A DNA stretch of 64,000 nt from Haemonchus contortus (taxonomy: Eukaryota; Nematoda; Chromadorea; Rhabditida; Trichostrongylidae): the NCBI GenBank assembly GCA_000469685.2, contig LS997565.1:23885272-23949271 (forward strand), given 5' to 3'. Under the pieces are notes generated by a model. It made no database searches, was not told where the DNA came from, and saw only the letters and a list, made by a program, of their open reading frames with translations. The number at the start of each line of letters is the position of its first letter. Positions within the stretch are counted from its first letter, which is position 1. The position numbers were made by a program, and so were the translations under genes. This document shows positions 1 through 12,828 of the stretch, in pieces.

Positions 1-550
1 GTGGTTGATTTCTCTGCTCGAACTTCAGCAAGTTTAATAACACTCTTTATTAATGGCTGATGTTTCGGTTGAATTTAATAAGCCTTGCTGGAGTTCGAGC
101 TCAGAACTTAACAACTCAATGAGGTTACCTAAAGGAATGCTAAATTACCTCAAACTGGTCGAGCAGAATCATTGTTGGACTGCTATCGTCCGAGCAAATA
201 GAAATCAGTTCAATCATATGAGAGCAGCCCAACTCCTGAAATTGAACCGAACTCAGGGTGGATCAAGAAAATCAAGATTAGCATGCAGGCCAACTAAGCC
301 CAACTTTTCATAAATGGAACAAAAATGAGTGGTTATGTTCAAGCTAATGAACCTTTGCTGGACAAAAACAATTTGGTTGGCAAATTCAGAAGTGAGCCCT
401 GTTTAAGATGGGATTCCAGTGACGAAAGAAATAAAAATCACGATGCATGGCAAGCATCGAGTCCTTTCACAGAATTGACTCTTGCCCGCAACTCGCCAAT
501 CTTGGGTGAATTCCGTGTCGCGTACTGCGGCAGAAGGGAAAAGTTCGTTT

Positions 551-811
551 CGCGCGTCTTCGAAACTAGGTCACCCGCCGGCTTCGCGCGCGGCGCAACC
601 CACTTACGGTGTCGAGATGACATTACAGTACCAGTAAGTGTCACTGGAGTGAGCGGATGATTTGAACTATTCCGCGTTGTTTTCTCTCTGAGCTGAGTGC
701 CGTGGACCACGAGCAAATCGTATGCTCCACAGACAACTGCGACGTCCGTCAAGTATCGGCTGACGCGCCGCGTGCGACGGCTGGACGTGACCTAGTTTCG
801 AAGGACGTGCG
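551..811. repeat. MITE family D, copy 1
   Basis: The two ends are inverted repeats of about 24 bases: the left arm reads CGTCTTCGAAACTAGGTCAC and the right arm reads GTGACCTAGTTTCGAAGGACG. The interior carries CGAGCAAATCGTATGCTCCA, which reappears in reverse orientation in the copy at 1441-1682. There is no coding capacity, so this is a non-autonomous inverted-repeat element. Confidence 0.65.
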
Positions 812-1440
812 GAACGAAGCGGAAAGAAAAGAGGCAGGAAAATAACAGCTGAGCTTGATCAAGAACGCTGTCCGAAAACGGTGCGGTGCCTATTTCGGGA
901 GAGACGGTATAGAGCGGGAGGCATCAAGGAGCATCCTCCAAATTCCGCAGGATTTCTGTATATTGTATAAATATATTCAATCTTACGGCTTAACCTTATT
1001 CGAATGCACAAAATTTTCACCTGCCACATATACGGCGCATGGAAAAGGAGCTTTAGGCAAGGACACGGGGAAGGTGGTGGGATAGCTAGGGGGCCATGAG
1101 GTGCAATCTAGAAATTGGCCAGCAAACATCCTGCACTCCAATGCTAGAGAAATATATGGCATATAACCGAAGCCGCCACGCATCCGCACGCAGGACGCGG
1201 AAGATGCTGCTTGATGCTTCCCGCTTTAAAGCACTCGTCGTGTTTCGGGCGTTCTGACAGCCTCCACTGGGAACTTACTTATTCCTTTTTATTCTGTTTA
1301 TTTATTTTCTTTTCTCCCTACAGGATGGAATGTAAATTCAACAGCACAGTTTTGGCTGTAAGGTGTATATTCCGTGAACGGTTCGAAGCATTGAGACTGT
1401 GGTAAGGGGATGCTGGGTGCTATTATGGGTGCGTTTTGTT

Positions 1441-1682
1441 GCGCGCGTCCGTCAAAACTAGGTCACGCTGCAGCCGTCGCGCTAACCCGCGAACTTTGTC
1501 AAACGTCGAAGTTGTCTTTGGAGCATACGATTTGCGCTTGGTCCACAGCAGTCTCAAAGAGAAGATAACACGAACAAATGTAAATCAGTTGCTCACTGTT
1601 ACTTGGTGATACTGTAGTGACCACAGTTGGGGTGCGCCGCGCGCGGAGTGGACGTAGTGACCTATTTTCGACGGACGCGCGC
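1441..1682. repeat. MITE family D, copy 2 (opposite orientation)
   Basis: The ends are inverted: GCGCGCGTCCGTCAAAACTA on the left and a matching CCTATTTTCGACGGACGCGC on the right. The interior holds TTGGAGCATACGATTTGCGC, the reverse complement of the core of the copy at 551-811. The two copies therefore belong to one family and are inserted in opposite orientations about 630 bases apart. Confidence 0.65.
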
Positions 1683-2155
1683 AACGGACGTTCTCCATGC
1701 TGTTACTGGTACGTAACACAACTTGTTATCAGCTCAGTAAGTTGAAAAGCGGAAGGGCATTTCCGGGCACAACTATTGCAACTGCCGTTCGGAACCGTCT
1801 CAAAGCAGTTCTAAGAGGCCAATATCATCTATCATCCGGGAGGACAGGTTATACGAGAGTCGGCTGCTGCTTTACGAAACGTGCCTAGCAGGCATCCATC
1901 CGACAACATCAGATTGTTTTTTCTAACAGAGTAATATGTTCAGACTCCATGGGTAATTGCGCCTGTTTTACAAGTTCAAGTGTGCTTAACAAGTGGCGTC
2001 TTTGATGACGTACTTGAGAAAAAGAATTGAATGATGCTCGTCCAATGAATTTGGCAGAATTGGCAATTGAAGGGATGTAGGCAAAAAGAAACGAACCGCA
2101 GCCAGCTGTTGCCATTTCGAATTCTCGTCCATCAGTTTAGAAAGCCTCAATCGTG

Positions 2156-5100
2156 TTAAATAATCGAGGCATGAAATGTCATCTGTAATCGATCGTCTTG
2201 AATTGCTACTCCATCCAGAATGAGGTTGTAGTTACCTTGGGAAATTCTACTAATTCGGTTGCTTCTTCGCGATCTACTGCCAGAACTGGTGGACGGCTGA
2301 TCGTCCAGATACTCGTCATCAGAGTCTCCACCTTCTTCAACTGATGCTCGCTCATCTCGATCTGGAAGAAATAAGAAAACTTCAACAAAACCTGAATGAA
2401 CATACCTTAAAAGTGACGCCCTTAATGAGACCAGGACACTCACCATACGAATGTTGTGATCTTTGTTGTTCACTTGGCGCCTGAGCTCTTGACGGAACCG
2501 ATGAACGCTGGGGAGAAGGAGTTATCACATCAGGAGGTGCCGTCAGACTTCCGTGAAGGTTTGGTAGTGACCTGCCGAAAAGCGCCGATCGTGTTGTGGT
2601 CAAGTCAGATGGTACTGGTGGAGGTACCTCTTTTTCCGGCAATTCAACTCTGAAAGCACTTATGTGACTGACAACACCACACGCTTTCTTTTTTCAGGTT
2701 TCCGGAATAGCAATGAATGACGCGGAGTTTTTGCTCGAAATAGAATCTCTCTTGATCGGTGTCTCGCAGATCATTTCTTGCGGATTGCATACTTAGCAGC
2801 AGTCTGCTACATTACTTGAGCCATAAAAACTAGATCATGTTATTGAGATGACGGCTTCTTTCAGCCCTTTCACAAAGATTTTAGAGCATGGAAATGGAGC
2901 CGAAACAGCTGGATGAAAATTTTAATCAAAATGTCGTTCTCAGAAAAATGGACTTGTGGGCCACTCACTACCTCACTACAAAGGGCTATAGAGAGGAATT
3001 TGAGCGGCTGCGTTTGTGAAAAGGGGAAAGAGTGGAAGGAACGAATTGCTGTGATATCTGAAACGACCTCACTGCTACTCAAACTTTTCCACTGCTAATT
3101 ACTTTAAATTTTATGCAAAATTATGAAAAATAAGGCCGATTGTCACCTTCGGTGTTGACAGCCTCAGATGATGGGTAAGGAACAGGTTGATTCTTACCGT
3201 TAGAGGACAGTTTGAGCAAATCTAGCAGCTGCCAGCCCTATATGATACAGAAGTCGGTTGGAACTATTGAATGGGAGCCATTGCAAATAGGGGACGGAAG
3301 ACAGCTCCTTATGAATAAATGGCTATTCAACAGCATCGAAAAGATTCCTTCTACCTATTTATTAGAGGTTCCAACAGAAGGTCGACTTAGGCCGATTCCA
3401 TTGCAGCAATTCCATGAAAATGTAGGGCACGGACTTTTTGCCCCCACTTATAGACAATCACTTTTCGTTTTTATTATAATATTATCTAATAGTGGGGCGA
3501 TTCAATATTGATGTAATAGAAGACTGATTGGGGAAAAAAGACGGACCTCAAGAAGTATACAAAAATTTGTGGGTCATTATAATAATAATATATTCGATAA
3601 TTGCAAGAGAATACGGTGATGCCAACCCCTTGTTTTTTTATGGAAAACTGATTGCAGTCCTTGTGAAGGGGAGGCTATGAACAACGATCAATAACCTCTG
3701 CTTCACTTTAGAACCGTTGTTTAAAGGCACAGTCCGATTTGATTAGAACGATTTCTGAGTTACCCCCATAATATGAATTCGAGTTTCCCCCTCATACCAC
3801 TTCAGCCTTTATAAGCTCGAAAAACTTCCTGGATAGAGCACAAAATGGGGCCAGAAATTGTAACGTGTGAATGCCACACATATAGTGGACGAATTTCAAC
3901 GGCTTTGTGGAACCTGCACTATCTTAAGGGACTCCGGTGTAGGAAGTTTTAATAAATTCTTGTAACCTATGGCGATAATGGAACGCAGTTTCGAACGATT
4001 TCGGCTTGATATGTCATCTCTTTGCGCAATGGGAGCAAGTAAAATCTCGTTCGAATCCCCTTACATACCATTCCCGTCACGGTGATCTCGTACAAGTTCA
4101 ATCTCACTACTTTTAAAAGACTTCAAGGTAGGCGGACTTTCTCCTTTCTTCGTTGCCGATGTACTCTTTTACATCAACCCTTCCACCTCTCAACATAAAA
4201 AGTGCACCTCAAGCTTATCGTGAACTATACTTTTAAGATGAGCGTGAGAACCGTCAGTCCTGGCGTGACTGTCTCTAATCTAACTGCCGAACAAAAAGGG
4301 AGGATACAAGTCTTGAAATTTAAGTCTGCCACTACTAGAAAAAGAGGTGTACGGTGCTTCCCCCAAAAAGTGCATTTTCAGTGAAGTAAGCGCGGTTCGG
4401 TTAGCATTGCCGACGTTGACTCGGTTGACCGTCTTTTTCTTTGAAGGCAAAGATCGCTATAAAAATGTTTTTGAGATGCACACCCGAAAAAGGCCGTGTT
4501 ATGAAGGCCTTGTTAAGCCTGCACCTTTCACAATGAGATGTTAGAACGCCGATGAATAATTTGCTGATGTGCGAGACGTTCCAGAGCATCACAGACGGAG
4601 GGGTATTCAGGCGGAAATTGTAATCATACGTTTTTTTGTGTCCAAGGACACAGGTTTTTATCCTATGAGCTATGCTGTAAACCAGCGTGAGGCATTTCTG
4701 CCATCTCTTACTTCTGTAGCCAGCTCTTTACGCTATTGAGGCTACTGAAATCTCGTCCGAATACCCCTTCCTTGTCGTCATAACCCCAAGAACCCTCAAT
4801 CACTAGTTTGAGCCTTTTTTGTGCCGGTTTTCGCACTTTCTCGCCACGTTGCTCTTTCTGCACCAAAACTTCCAATACTCGACTTGAACTAATCACCTGA
4901 GAATTATCGTGAACTGTGTCTTCAAGTTAAAAATACGTACGGTGGGATTCAAGAAAAAGTTTGAAAGTGCAAGGTGAAATGGCAAAGAAATTGGGAGAGA
5001 GGGAACTAGCAAACATGAGGCAAATCTGCGCAATTGCCGGCTTGCAGGCCTAGACAAGACGAATTCTGTCTTCAAAGAAAGACACCTATGAAGCTTGCTC

Positions 5101-8100
5101 CTACCTCTCTCCAGCTATAATTCGTTGAACAGTTGCATCATCACTGTCCGAAAGCGAATTTCCGTTACGATTTTTCCTATTCGGATCAGCTCCTGCATCA
5201 ATCAGTAGTCCCATAATTGCGTAATTCGCCGTCTTCATGCACAACAACAGAGGGGTTTCGCCGCTGTCATCTTCAATGTTTGGGTCGGCTCCTTTCTAAA
5301 AAGCACATTTACATGAACAAATTATTATATATAAGACCGAGTTCAAAAATGAAAAGCTTCGCTAGAGCTTTGGTCATCATCAAAATGTCTTGGAAAGAGA
5401 GTGTGTTTGTGTTGGGAAAACTCACCCCGAGAAGGAACTGAACAATTTCAACGTCGTTCATATTAACAGCATGGAAGAGCGGGGACCGGCCAGCACTGTC
5501 TTTAGCGTTGATAGATGCGCCAGCTTCCAAAAGCAGTTCGATCAAACTTAGCTTTAATCTGGAAGAAGCATGATTACATCCATAATCCGGACTTTCTGGG
5601 ATTAAAATGAGAATGCAGAGGTGTTACCTTCTGACAGCAAGATGCAAAGCTGAGAATCCTTCCTCATTCAAAGCGTCAAGCTCATTTTCGCTCGATCCTG
5701 GTGTTTCGAGAATTTCCTTGAAGATCGCTTCGTTGTAGGCGTCGGCCAGGTAGTGGATCACCTGAAGGTCATCCATCACTAAACATAACAACCCATTCAA
5801 ATTAAAGGAATAAGAAATAGTGTTACAGAGTTCTTGTGATTGTCCAGCACTCTTGTACCGCTTCCATGACTCAGCAGATAATGGACGCTGTCAGGATCCC
5901 CAGCCCGAACTGCACAATGAAGGGCAGTCTGGCCTCGAGTATTACGGATATTTAGTACATCTAAAAAGGAATTACAAGAACTGCATGAGTAGCTCTAGTC
6001 AGTAGACCTTACCTTCTTTTTCATCAGACGGAAGTGCCGAGAGTAGCAATTTCAGGGCAAAGCTTTGGGAATTTTTCGCTGATATATGCAACACGCTAAG
6101 TTAAACTTGTTATCCAGTAAAATACCCATCTGGAGAAAACCTTGAAGAGATGAAGAAATTCAGACTTACGTATTCCCCTCGCCATCCCGTTCACCTATGT
6201 GCCCAGCGAAAGGAACGATGAGCGAGGATATTTCTCCAGTGGCAGCAAATTCAGCAAGACATTCAAAGCGCGAAGTACTGCTACTGTCCGATTTAGGCCT
6301 TCAGCAATGTGGATATTATGATAAGCTTGTTAGAATGAAGCGGACGACTCACCTAGTTCGATAAGTGAACGGGATACTAATATGTAACGCTTGACTTCTC
6401 AAGGTCAGTTGCACACTTCGGTCTTGAGTGAATGGAAGAGTAGGTACGGTGAAGGTGAATAGCTGAAACTTTCGTGGAAGTAAATTACTTTTTCTTCCTA
6501 CTGATCTTGCATAGTAACGGCTGCAGACACAACGAGTAAGAGAAAGTGGGTTGCCACCCTCAGTTCGTTTTGAGAGGCTATATATTACATACATGGGTCT
6601 CCGAGTATAGAAAAAACTGACTCTACTAGAGGAGTTCCATTACTCAGGTGTGTGTTACACATGTAGCTACACAGCTACACAATGAGTCCCGCTTGCAAAG
6701 ATTTATTTCAACTACCCAATGGGTGCTAACCAAAAAATAGGTGACCTCTTGGTACTCGCTCAAAAGAATTCTTCAAATTATTCAGTAGATGGTTACGGAT
6801 TTGATTCGGGGCCCTGTAGGGTACCATGGGGAGATTGGTGAGGTTTCTGTCAAACGCGAGCTTCAAAGTAGGCCGATGTACCCGCTGTAGTTTAATGAAT
6901 AGTTCCACATTAAGACTTTGCAAGCCAGAAGATTATCATCAATGCAAAGAATACATCAAAGAAACATTCCACATCTTTCCCCTTGTATATAACATGTCGT
7001 ATTGATTGTTCCCACATGGACTTATTTACCGAGCATTCTGGATTTTGAACCTAAACAGCCCAAGCGCTCATACGTTGTCGGGGTAAGGGGACGATTGCCC
7101 TACCGATCATCGAGGGTGCTCGTAACGCTTTTGAATATCCATAAAGTGTGCAATAAAACACCATTTTGCACATTTGCCGATGTTCCACCCACAACAGCCA
7201 TAAAATCCGCACTGGCACATAGCTGTTAATTGCTAACATATGCAATTTTTCGAGGTTTTCTTGAGGCAGTCATTGTGAAAGTTGCGTAGCACGTGCTACT
7301 TGAGACCTTGTTTTTCAGCGGAATTCACAACAAACCAGAAAAATAACACAAAGCATTCTTTATGTGAAAATCTCGATCAGCTGATCTAATACCGTGGCGT
7401 AGCTAATTTTCCTGTCACCCAAATGCTCTGGTATCGCGAGCACTACTTATGAAAGAGAACGCGTTTCTTAATTTCTGATCTTATTTGCCTTCCTTGTTCT
7501 TTAATATACTTATGAATTTATGTTGTGTGTTGAACTGCAGGACCACACTCAAAACATGGGTAAATGATGAATATGGATATGAAACATGGCTTTAGAGGAA
7601 AACCTGAAGGCTTTAGCTCATTCTGTTCGAGTTCTATAATAATCCAGTGGGGCACCGCAACCGTAACAACAAAGAGAACAAACAAAAAAAATAGAGGTGA
7701 GTTTTTTGTCCGTCTGAGCTCCTTCCCTCAGTAATCTGGCTAGAAGCTGTGATTGGTTACGAATTTATAATAAAAAATCGAAGATACACCACTCAACGTG
7801 GACGAGCCCTGCCCAATAGTTGGACCAAATGATGATTTTTCCAATTGTATATTTGAAAAAAATTAATGAAGAAGAAAAACGTGAGAACCCTACAAGGACT
7901 TTTCGGTAGACCTCATGTTTACACATTATTACCCTCGCAATCTTGTTGATCATGAAATTTGGCTTGTTTCTCTTTACGAACACTTCATTTTCCCTACACA
8001 GATAGGACAATGTGAAAAATAACAAACAGGGTAGGAGTGCTAACTTCTGAATAGCTATTTTTCGAAAAATTCAAAGTTTGGGTACTAATATGACCCTCAT

Positions 8101-9461
8101 TTCAAGCCAAATCACATGTCAGCCATTCTTTCTGGAAGATGCAGAATCCTCGATCTTTAAATAAAGACAAGTGGAACAATCATGTGTCAGGCGCTCTTGC
8201 ACTTGAGGTACCCAGTTGCGTTACAGTATTGAGTTCATCGGGAACGAAAACAGCCCACGTTAACGATGCATAATGCTTTGACGTGGGCTCCTGTCGAACA
8301 AGTCGCTGTCTTTCGTCTTACCAGATACCGCGAGAGGAGCTTCGGAAAGACGGGAAGACAGGGATAACTCAACACGGGTTGAGATGTGGCCAGATAATTA
8401 GGGCTTACTCTTCCTGTTTTTGTCATTCTTCAGAGAGACCGAGTTTGGAGTTGACCATATCTCACCATCAGTCCTGGAGTGGATATTTGGATGGCGGTGA
8501 TCGTAGTGACCTTTCTCCGGATTGCCTTCTTAGCTGATTTTCTCCCATGCGACACATTTTATTCACATGACTCAAAAGACATGGACGGCAAAAAGTCTAA
8601 GAAGGACGTAGAAGGGTCGAAGTACACAGCTCATTGGTGACCACAATCCTAGCTCTTCGATCGCCAAAGTTAGAGCAAGTCATCACGAATTCGAGTCTTA
8701 TGGCCTGAACTGGGTCGTGTGGCATGTGTTCAGAGAACATCAGCCTTCACATCATCCCTGTGCACTGCTAGGTCCTACGTCGCCCGAACTCAAAAAGTGC
8801 CGAGCGCAGCGCAATTGTGCGGTAAACTGAGTCACGGGGAGAGGAAATCGCTCGTGACATTTGCCGCGCATTTGTCGCATGTGGTAGATTTGCTTGTTGA
8901 CCTTTTAGTACAGACATGCTTCGGGTCTTTCCCAAAGCTCACAGCGAGCCGTAAAAAAGTATAATGGACCGTAGGAGGTCGTCCGAACAAGGAGCGCTCA
9001 GTCTGCGCACTGATTGCTGTCACTATTTTGTCAAAGGAATTATTGTTCCTTGGAATTTACAAAGTAAATAAGAAATAAACCTTATGTCAGCAACAACATA
9101 TACACTGTCATTAACATCCAGTCATGGTAAATGTGGCTGGGCAAAACGGAAAATCTCAGTTCTATTGGTTTACCTTTTCTCTTTGTACAACCTCCTCCGC
9201 TGGGACGCCCTCTTCTTCGAGTGAAAATGACAAACACACCGGATCCTCAACTTGGTTTGCTAGTATGAGCCATAATCTGTGAAGTGAATGTAGTTTAAAT
9301 TGCGGCATTGCAAAGGGCGAGTTAAACTTCCAAGGAACACAAAGTTCTAATGGTAAGAGTCAAATGGCTCACCTATCGCCAGCATATCCTTCTGTCGCGC
9401 ATATGTCCTCAATAAAGAGGCCCCGAGCCGATTGAGATTTTTGTAGTTGGGGAGCCACCAC
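2156..9461 (-). CDS. Rel/NF-kappaB p105-like protein: IPT domain plus ankyrin repeats, 5' partial
   Basis: Eleven exons read on the minus strand: 9461-9373, 9276-9174, 6462-6353, 6283-6170, 6095-6013, 5960-5827, 5761-5628, 5558-5426, 5295-5105, 2649-2444 and 2361-2156. All have AG/GT borders and consistent phases, giving about 500 residues to a stop. Residues about 10-100 resemble the RHD C-terminal IPT fold (LFIEDICATEGYAGDRLWLI near the start, ending ISIPFTYR). Ankyrin repeats cover about 133-360: GNTVLHISAKN, GQTALHCAVRAGD, NSVIHYLA, GFSALHLAVRR, GRSPLFHAVNMND and GETPLLLCMKTANY. The order IPT then ankyrin, and the NSVIHYLA repeat, match p100/p105/Relish, whose ankyrin part retains Rel dimers in the cytoplasm. 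The tail is proline/serine-rich with an acidic DSDDEYLDD patch. Upstream exons were not located; the first exon has a good acceptor (TTGCAG), so more must exist. Alternative: an IkappaB-like protein of the nfki-1/ikb-1 type, but that would not explain the IPT-like exons. The last exon could instead splice at 2236. Confidence 0.75.
3720..4237. repeat. MITE family A, copy in intron of the Rel/ankyrin gene
   Basis: The left end reads TTTAAAGGCACAGTCCGATT and the right end reads TTATCGTGAACTATACTTTT, a degenerate inverted pair. The internal stretch CTCTTTGCGCAATGGGAGCA followed by AAATCTCGTTCGAATCCCC is shared with copies near 4.7 and 60.1 kb. It has no coding capacity and sits in the 2.45 kb intron between exons 5295-5105 and 2649-2444. 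Confidence 0.55.
4700..4931. repeat. MITE family A, truncated copy
   Basis: It carries the family right end (ATTATCGTGAACTGTGTCTT) and the internal block CTCTTTACGCTATTGAGG followed by GAAATCTCGTCCGAATACCC, but no left end was found. It lies in the same intron as the copy at 3720-4237. Confidence 0.5.
6463..9173. other. 2.7 kb intron of the Rel/ankyrin gene, no coding content recognised
   Basis: It lies between exons 9276-9174 and 6462-6353. Short open frames exist on both strands, but none resembles a known domain or has paired splice sites continuing the host frame. The two flanking exons join in phase 0 without it. Confidence 0.5.
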
Positions 9462-9905
9462 CTGCAAGCAGTTATAGTTAGTTTATCTACCTACTTGTCG
9501 TCGAAAATACTCAAAGTTGTTGGGGAAATCAGTTCGATACCGTCCTTGTTATTTGTTATAGATCCTTGCATTCCCATCATACACACCCAGTGAGCGCACC
9601 TGTGGTCAGCCCTTTAACGGGTGGTGCGATGGCATGAGATTCACCCTTTTCAATCCAGGCAAAAAGAAACACTATTTTCTATAGGCGCAAGGTATCTGCA
9701 AGACAGATACGACCCAGGTCACATTGTATCGCAATTTTTGCCCGCCTGGAAAATGTGAGTGACTGAAACACTGTGGGAGACGGGCAGTAATAACGGTTTT
9801 GTGTAACCGATCGGCCGCACGCGGCTGCCGCGGACCATTTACCTCGTTATGACAGTTTTAGCGTCCTTCATACAGCTCGATCGCTATGCAATTATTACTT
9901 GTGAC

Positions 9906-10064
9906 ATGATCCTAACGTTATTTCTTTTGTTCCTGTATTTCTTTCTTGCTGCTGTATCATGCTACATTCCACCGCGTGCGACATGTCTCTCGCCGCGACG
10001 CGACAATTTCGTTCCTACTGCACCACAACCGAACTGTATTGATGCGCATAATATGTATATTTAA
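9906..10064 (+). CDS. Possible small secreted peptide, 52 residues, unrecognised
   Basis: The frame from the ATG at 9906 opens with a strongly hydrophobic stretch (MILTLFLLFLYFFLAAVSC) that looks like a signal peptide, followed by a short polar tail with two more cysteines and a stop at 10065-ish. No homologue is recognised. There is no visible neighbour on the same strand, and a chance hydrophobic frame in T-rich DNA is at least as likely. It lies upstream of, and opposite to, the first Rel/ankyrin exon. Confidence 0.15.
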   Translation: MILTLFLLFLYFFLAAVSCYIPPRATCLSPRRDNFVPTAPQPNCIDAHNMYI

Positions 10065-12828
10065 ACCAGTAAAAGTCGCTAATTATGTATTCAAAGGTCT
10101 CTTAAATCCGTGACGCAAGTCAGAGGGATAATACATTGCCTTCCACTCCAATCGAGGAATGGGCGGTAATATACACTCCATATGAAAGGGCCTCAGAAAA
10201 GGTATCATCACAGTAACATAATTGCGCCATCGTTCTCCATTTCGTCTTAACCTATAAGATTTAATAGACTGATCTACTAAGATTCCTTCTTATGAGCCGA
10301 CCGTCCTTCATCGGCTTCATCGGGCATACGCTTCTTTAATGGTGTCCCAGCTAATTCAGTCGAAGACCATCTGATCCCAGTTCTGGTAAAATATGGCAAT
10401 GGCGGGGTGTATTGGGAAGTGCCGCACTAATACGCGCATGCTCTGGGGATCAAATCCTGGATCTCCTGGTTTATGTCCTCCCGGACGCCAGCTCGTCCGG
10501 CAAGAAGCCGTCATGATACTAAGTGGAAGTCGGATACTGAGGTTCCCCAACTGAGGGCATTGACCAGCCCCACTGACCCTTTTATTCAATGACAGTAATC
10601 TCTTCTTCCTTTTCTTCAAGAATAAGCCATTCATTTTATGTTACCCGGAAACAAACTTATCGGCTCTGAAAACTGAAAAAAAACTTAACTAGAAGTATCC
10701 GTACCTGACCCATCAATAGCTTAACGATGAATGGGAACGATAGGAGATTATGATAGATGGCCAAGTGTAATGCTTCCGAGAAAGAACTCAGAAAGAAGGT
10801 GGAAATGAGGAAATCACCAGCAAAGTGCGATAATGTGCTAGATACAGAGCCGTCTGTTGAAGAGCCAATCTTTCACGTCTGCTCAACAGTCGAGAACAAT
10901 TGGATATGTCATCCTCGATGAAAATTGATTGCAAATGTACTCAGTACCTATCAATCAAGCTGTAGCTACTATGACCTGTTAGTATATCACGCGATCATTC
11001 TGATGACCACCTCACACAGTGTGAGTCTGAATCATTTTTTCCCAGGTGTCGGCCGGAGGTCTTTCGTAATATTCCACGATCATCGATACGTCAATATCTG
11101 ACGATCCCAATAGGATTCGGAATTCTCGCTTCCATTTCTCTCTGTGAGTTTTGGGCTTCAGTGGTGCAACGCAGACATTAGCACACTGATGGTGAGTTCG
11201 ACGTCATCTGCTGAAAACGGTAAGCTCGGCTTTACAAAGAATCTTTTTTCACAGAGCCTGTCGAGGTTTCTCCACTGCTCTCTCATCGAATCACCACGGA
11301 GTAAACAGAGCGATGAAAAACCTTCGACCACCCAGCGCAGCAATAGCACTTTATGACCGCTCCACTTCTACCCACCATCAGCATTTCCTCTGCTTTCTGG
11401 AATTCGGCTCAGTAACTCCTTAGTCCCTATAAGGAAAGCGGAACAGACAAGCTCTCGCGAGAACTAGAAATCGCCTTGTCAGGTCACTGATAGAGATTTG
11501 TAAAAGGCTTGGGGAAACTTACAGCGGTACACTGCGCTAGGCTAAGCATCAAATGTAGGACATACGTATGTTCAAGCGCCCAAAAAATGAAGAATGTTGC
11601 ATCATGCTCAATTCACTCCCCCCCCCCCCCCCTCTGATGCTTTGATAGCATATGCCTAAAAGGCTGAGGTCTCAGGCGTTAGTTGACTGCGCTCCTAGGA
11701 TGCATCCCTGTGGTTGTGGTTTGAATGCTTATACAGTTTACAAAGTGAGTTGGGATGGCCGGCTAACGTACATGCTATTGCTTTTGCCTCCAAGATAATG
11801 CTACCGATTAACCGACCCCGAAAAGATGAAAGGCTGGGTTGGCCTGGGCAAGTATCGACTAGGGTTTTGATAAAAGGACCAGCGTGTTGTGATAGCGCGC
11901 CACTTGCCAGTACACCAAATCCGCCCATCCAGTAAGATGTTTCGGAGAAATATCGCCCGGTCGATGTCGTCCAACGAACTTTGGTGGCTCTCTTCCGTGG
12001 TGGTGGTTTAACTTCTTACCAGAAAATTTTCTTCTTAAAAAATGTCGTCCGTTACAAAGGTTAACCGCACTGCTACGGCAGCAATTCTATACCACCGTGA
12101 TTATAGAAGCAGCTTGTACACACCTTTAAAAAATTTCGGAGAAGTAGGTTCGCATTTCAAAACTGCAAAGGAGAAAAAAAGTGTACATTCAATATATTTT
12201 TGCTTTAGTATGGAGTTCACACGTAGGAGAAACACGAGGTGACGATTCCATTTCATACATTTTATATTGGGAAACATGAGAAGTGATGTAAATGCGACTC
12301 AATTAATTCGAGATGCTATTGCGAAAAAGACATGTCAATGGAATTATATAATTCTCCGATATGTGGCTGGTAACACTTCACTCACAGGTGCAGTTTACAC
12401 TTCCACTTAGTGACTACGAAAAATGGCTGCCACCTTTTGTGTCAGGAAGAACCGGACCACTGAACTCACCTCGGTGTCAGATAACGACTTGGGTAACGTT
12501 CCTTTGCGTTCGTCGACAGCCACACCTTCGGGCATCAACGCTCTTCTGGAAACACAATGGCGTCGACGGAAGTGAAGACGATGTCAAGATCCAACGATCG
12601 AAATTGAATCAAACTCAAAGCTAAGTGGTGGAGTCACGACAGAGCACAGCTGTGACTGCACGTGATATTGACAAACGCGCGATCGGAGAAGCAGAGCCGG
12701 TACATCTCAAAGATCGGGGTTCCAGACAGAAGTCCTAGGCTCATACAAAACATAAACTGACACATACAGTTTAGGGACTAAATGCTGAGTTTTGGCTTGA
12801 AAGTGGAATTACTGTAATTGCAGTTTGA

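Larger units (their letters stand above)
1..2155. other. Intergenic, MITE-bearing, no gene recognised
   Basis: No reading frame here resembles a known protein, and those present are short and lack convincing splice borders. The only clear structure is the pair of inverted-repeat elements listed separately (551-811 and 1441-1682). This stretch lies downstream of the 3' end of the minus-strand Rel/ankyrin gene. Confidence 0.6.

Noticed and set aside
5309..5425. Extension of the ankyrin exon frame beyond GGG at 5426
   Set aside because: A GTGAGT donor lies at the end of the ankyrin sequence and the next exon continues the repeat in phase; the extension is intron.
10356..10634. 92-codon minus-strand frame
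   Set aside because: No conserved domain, no splice context, and the sequence has the look of a dispersed repeat.
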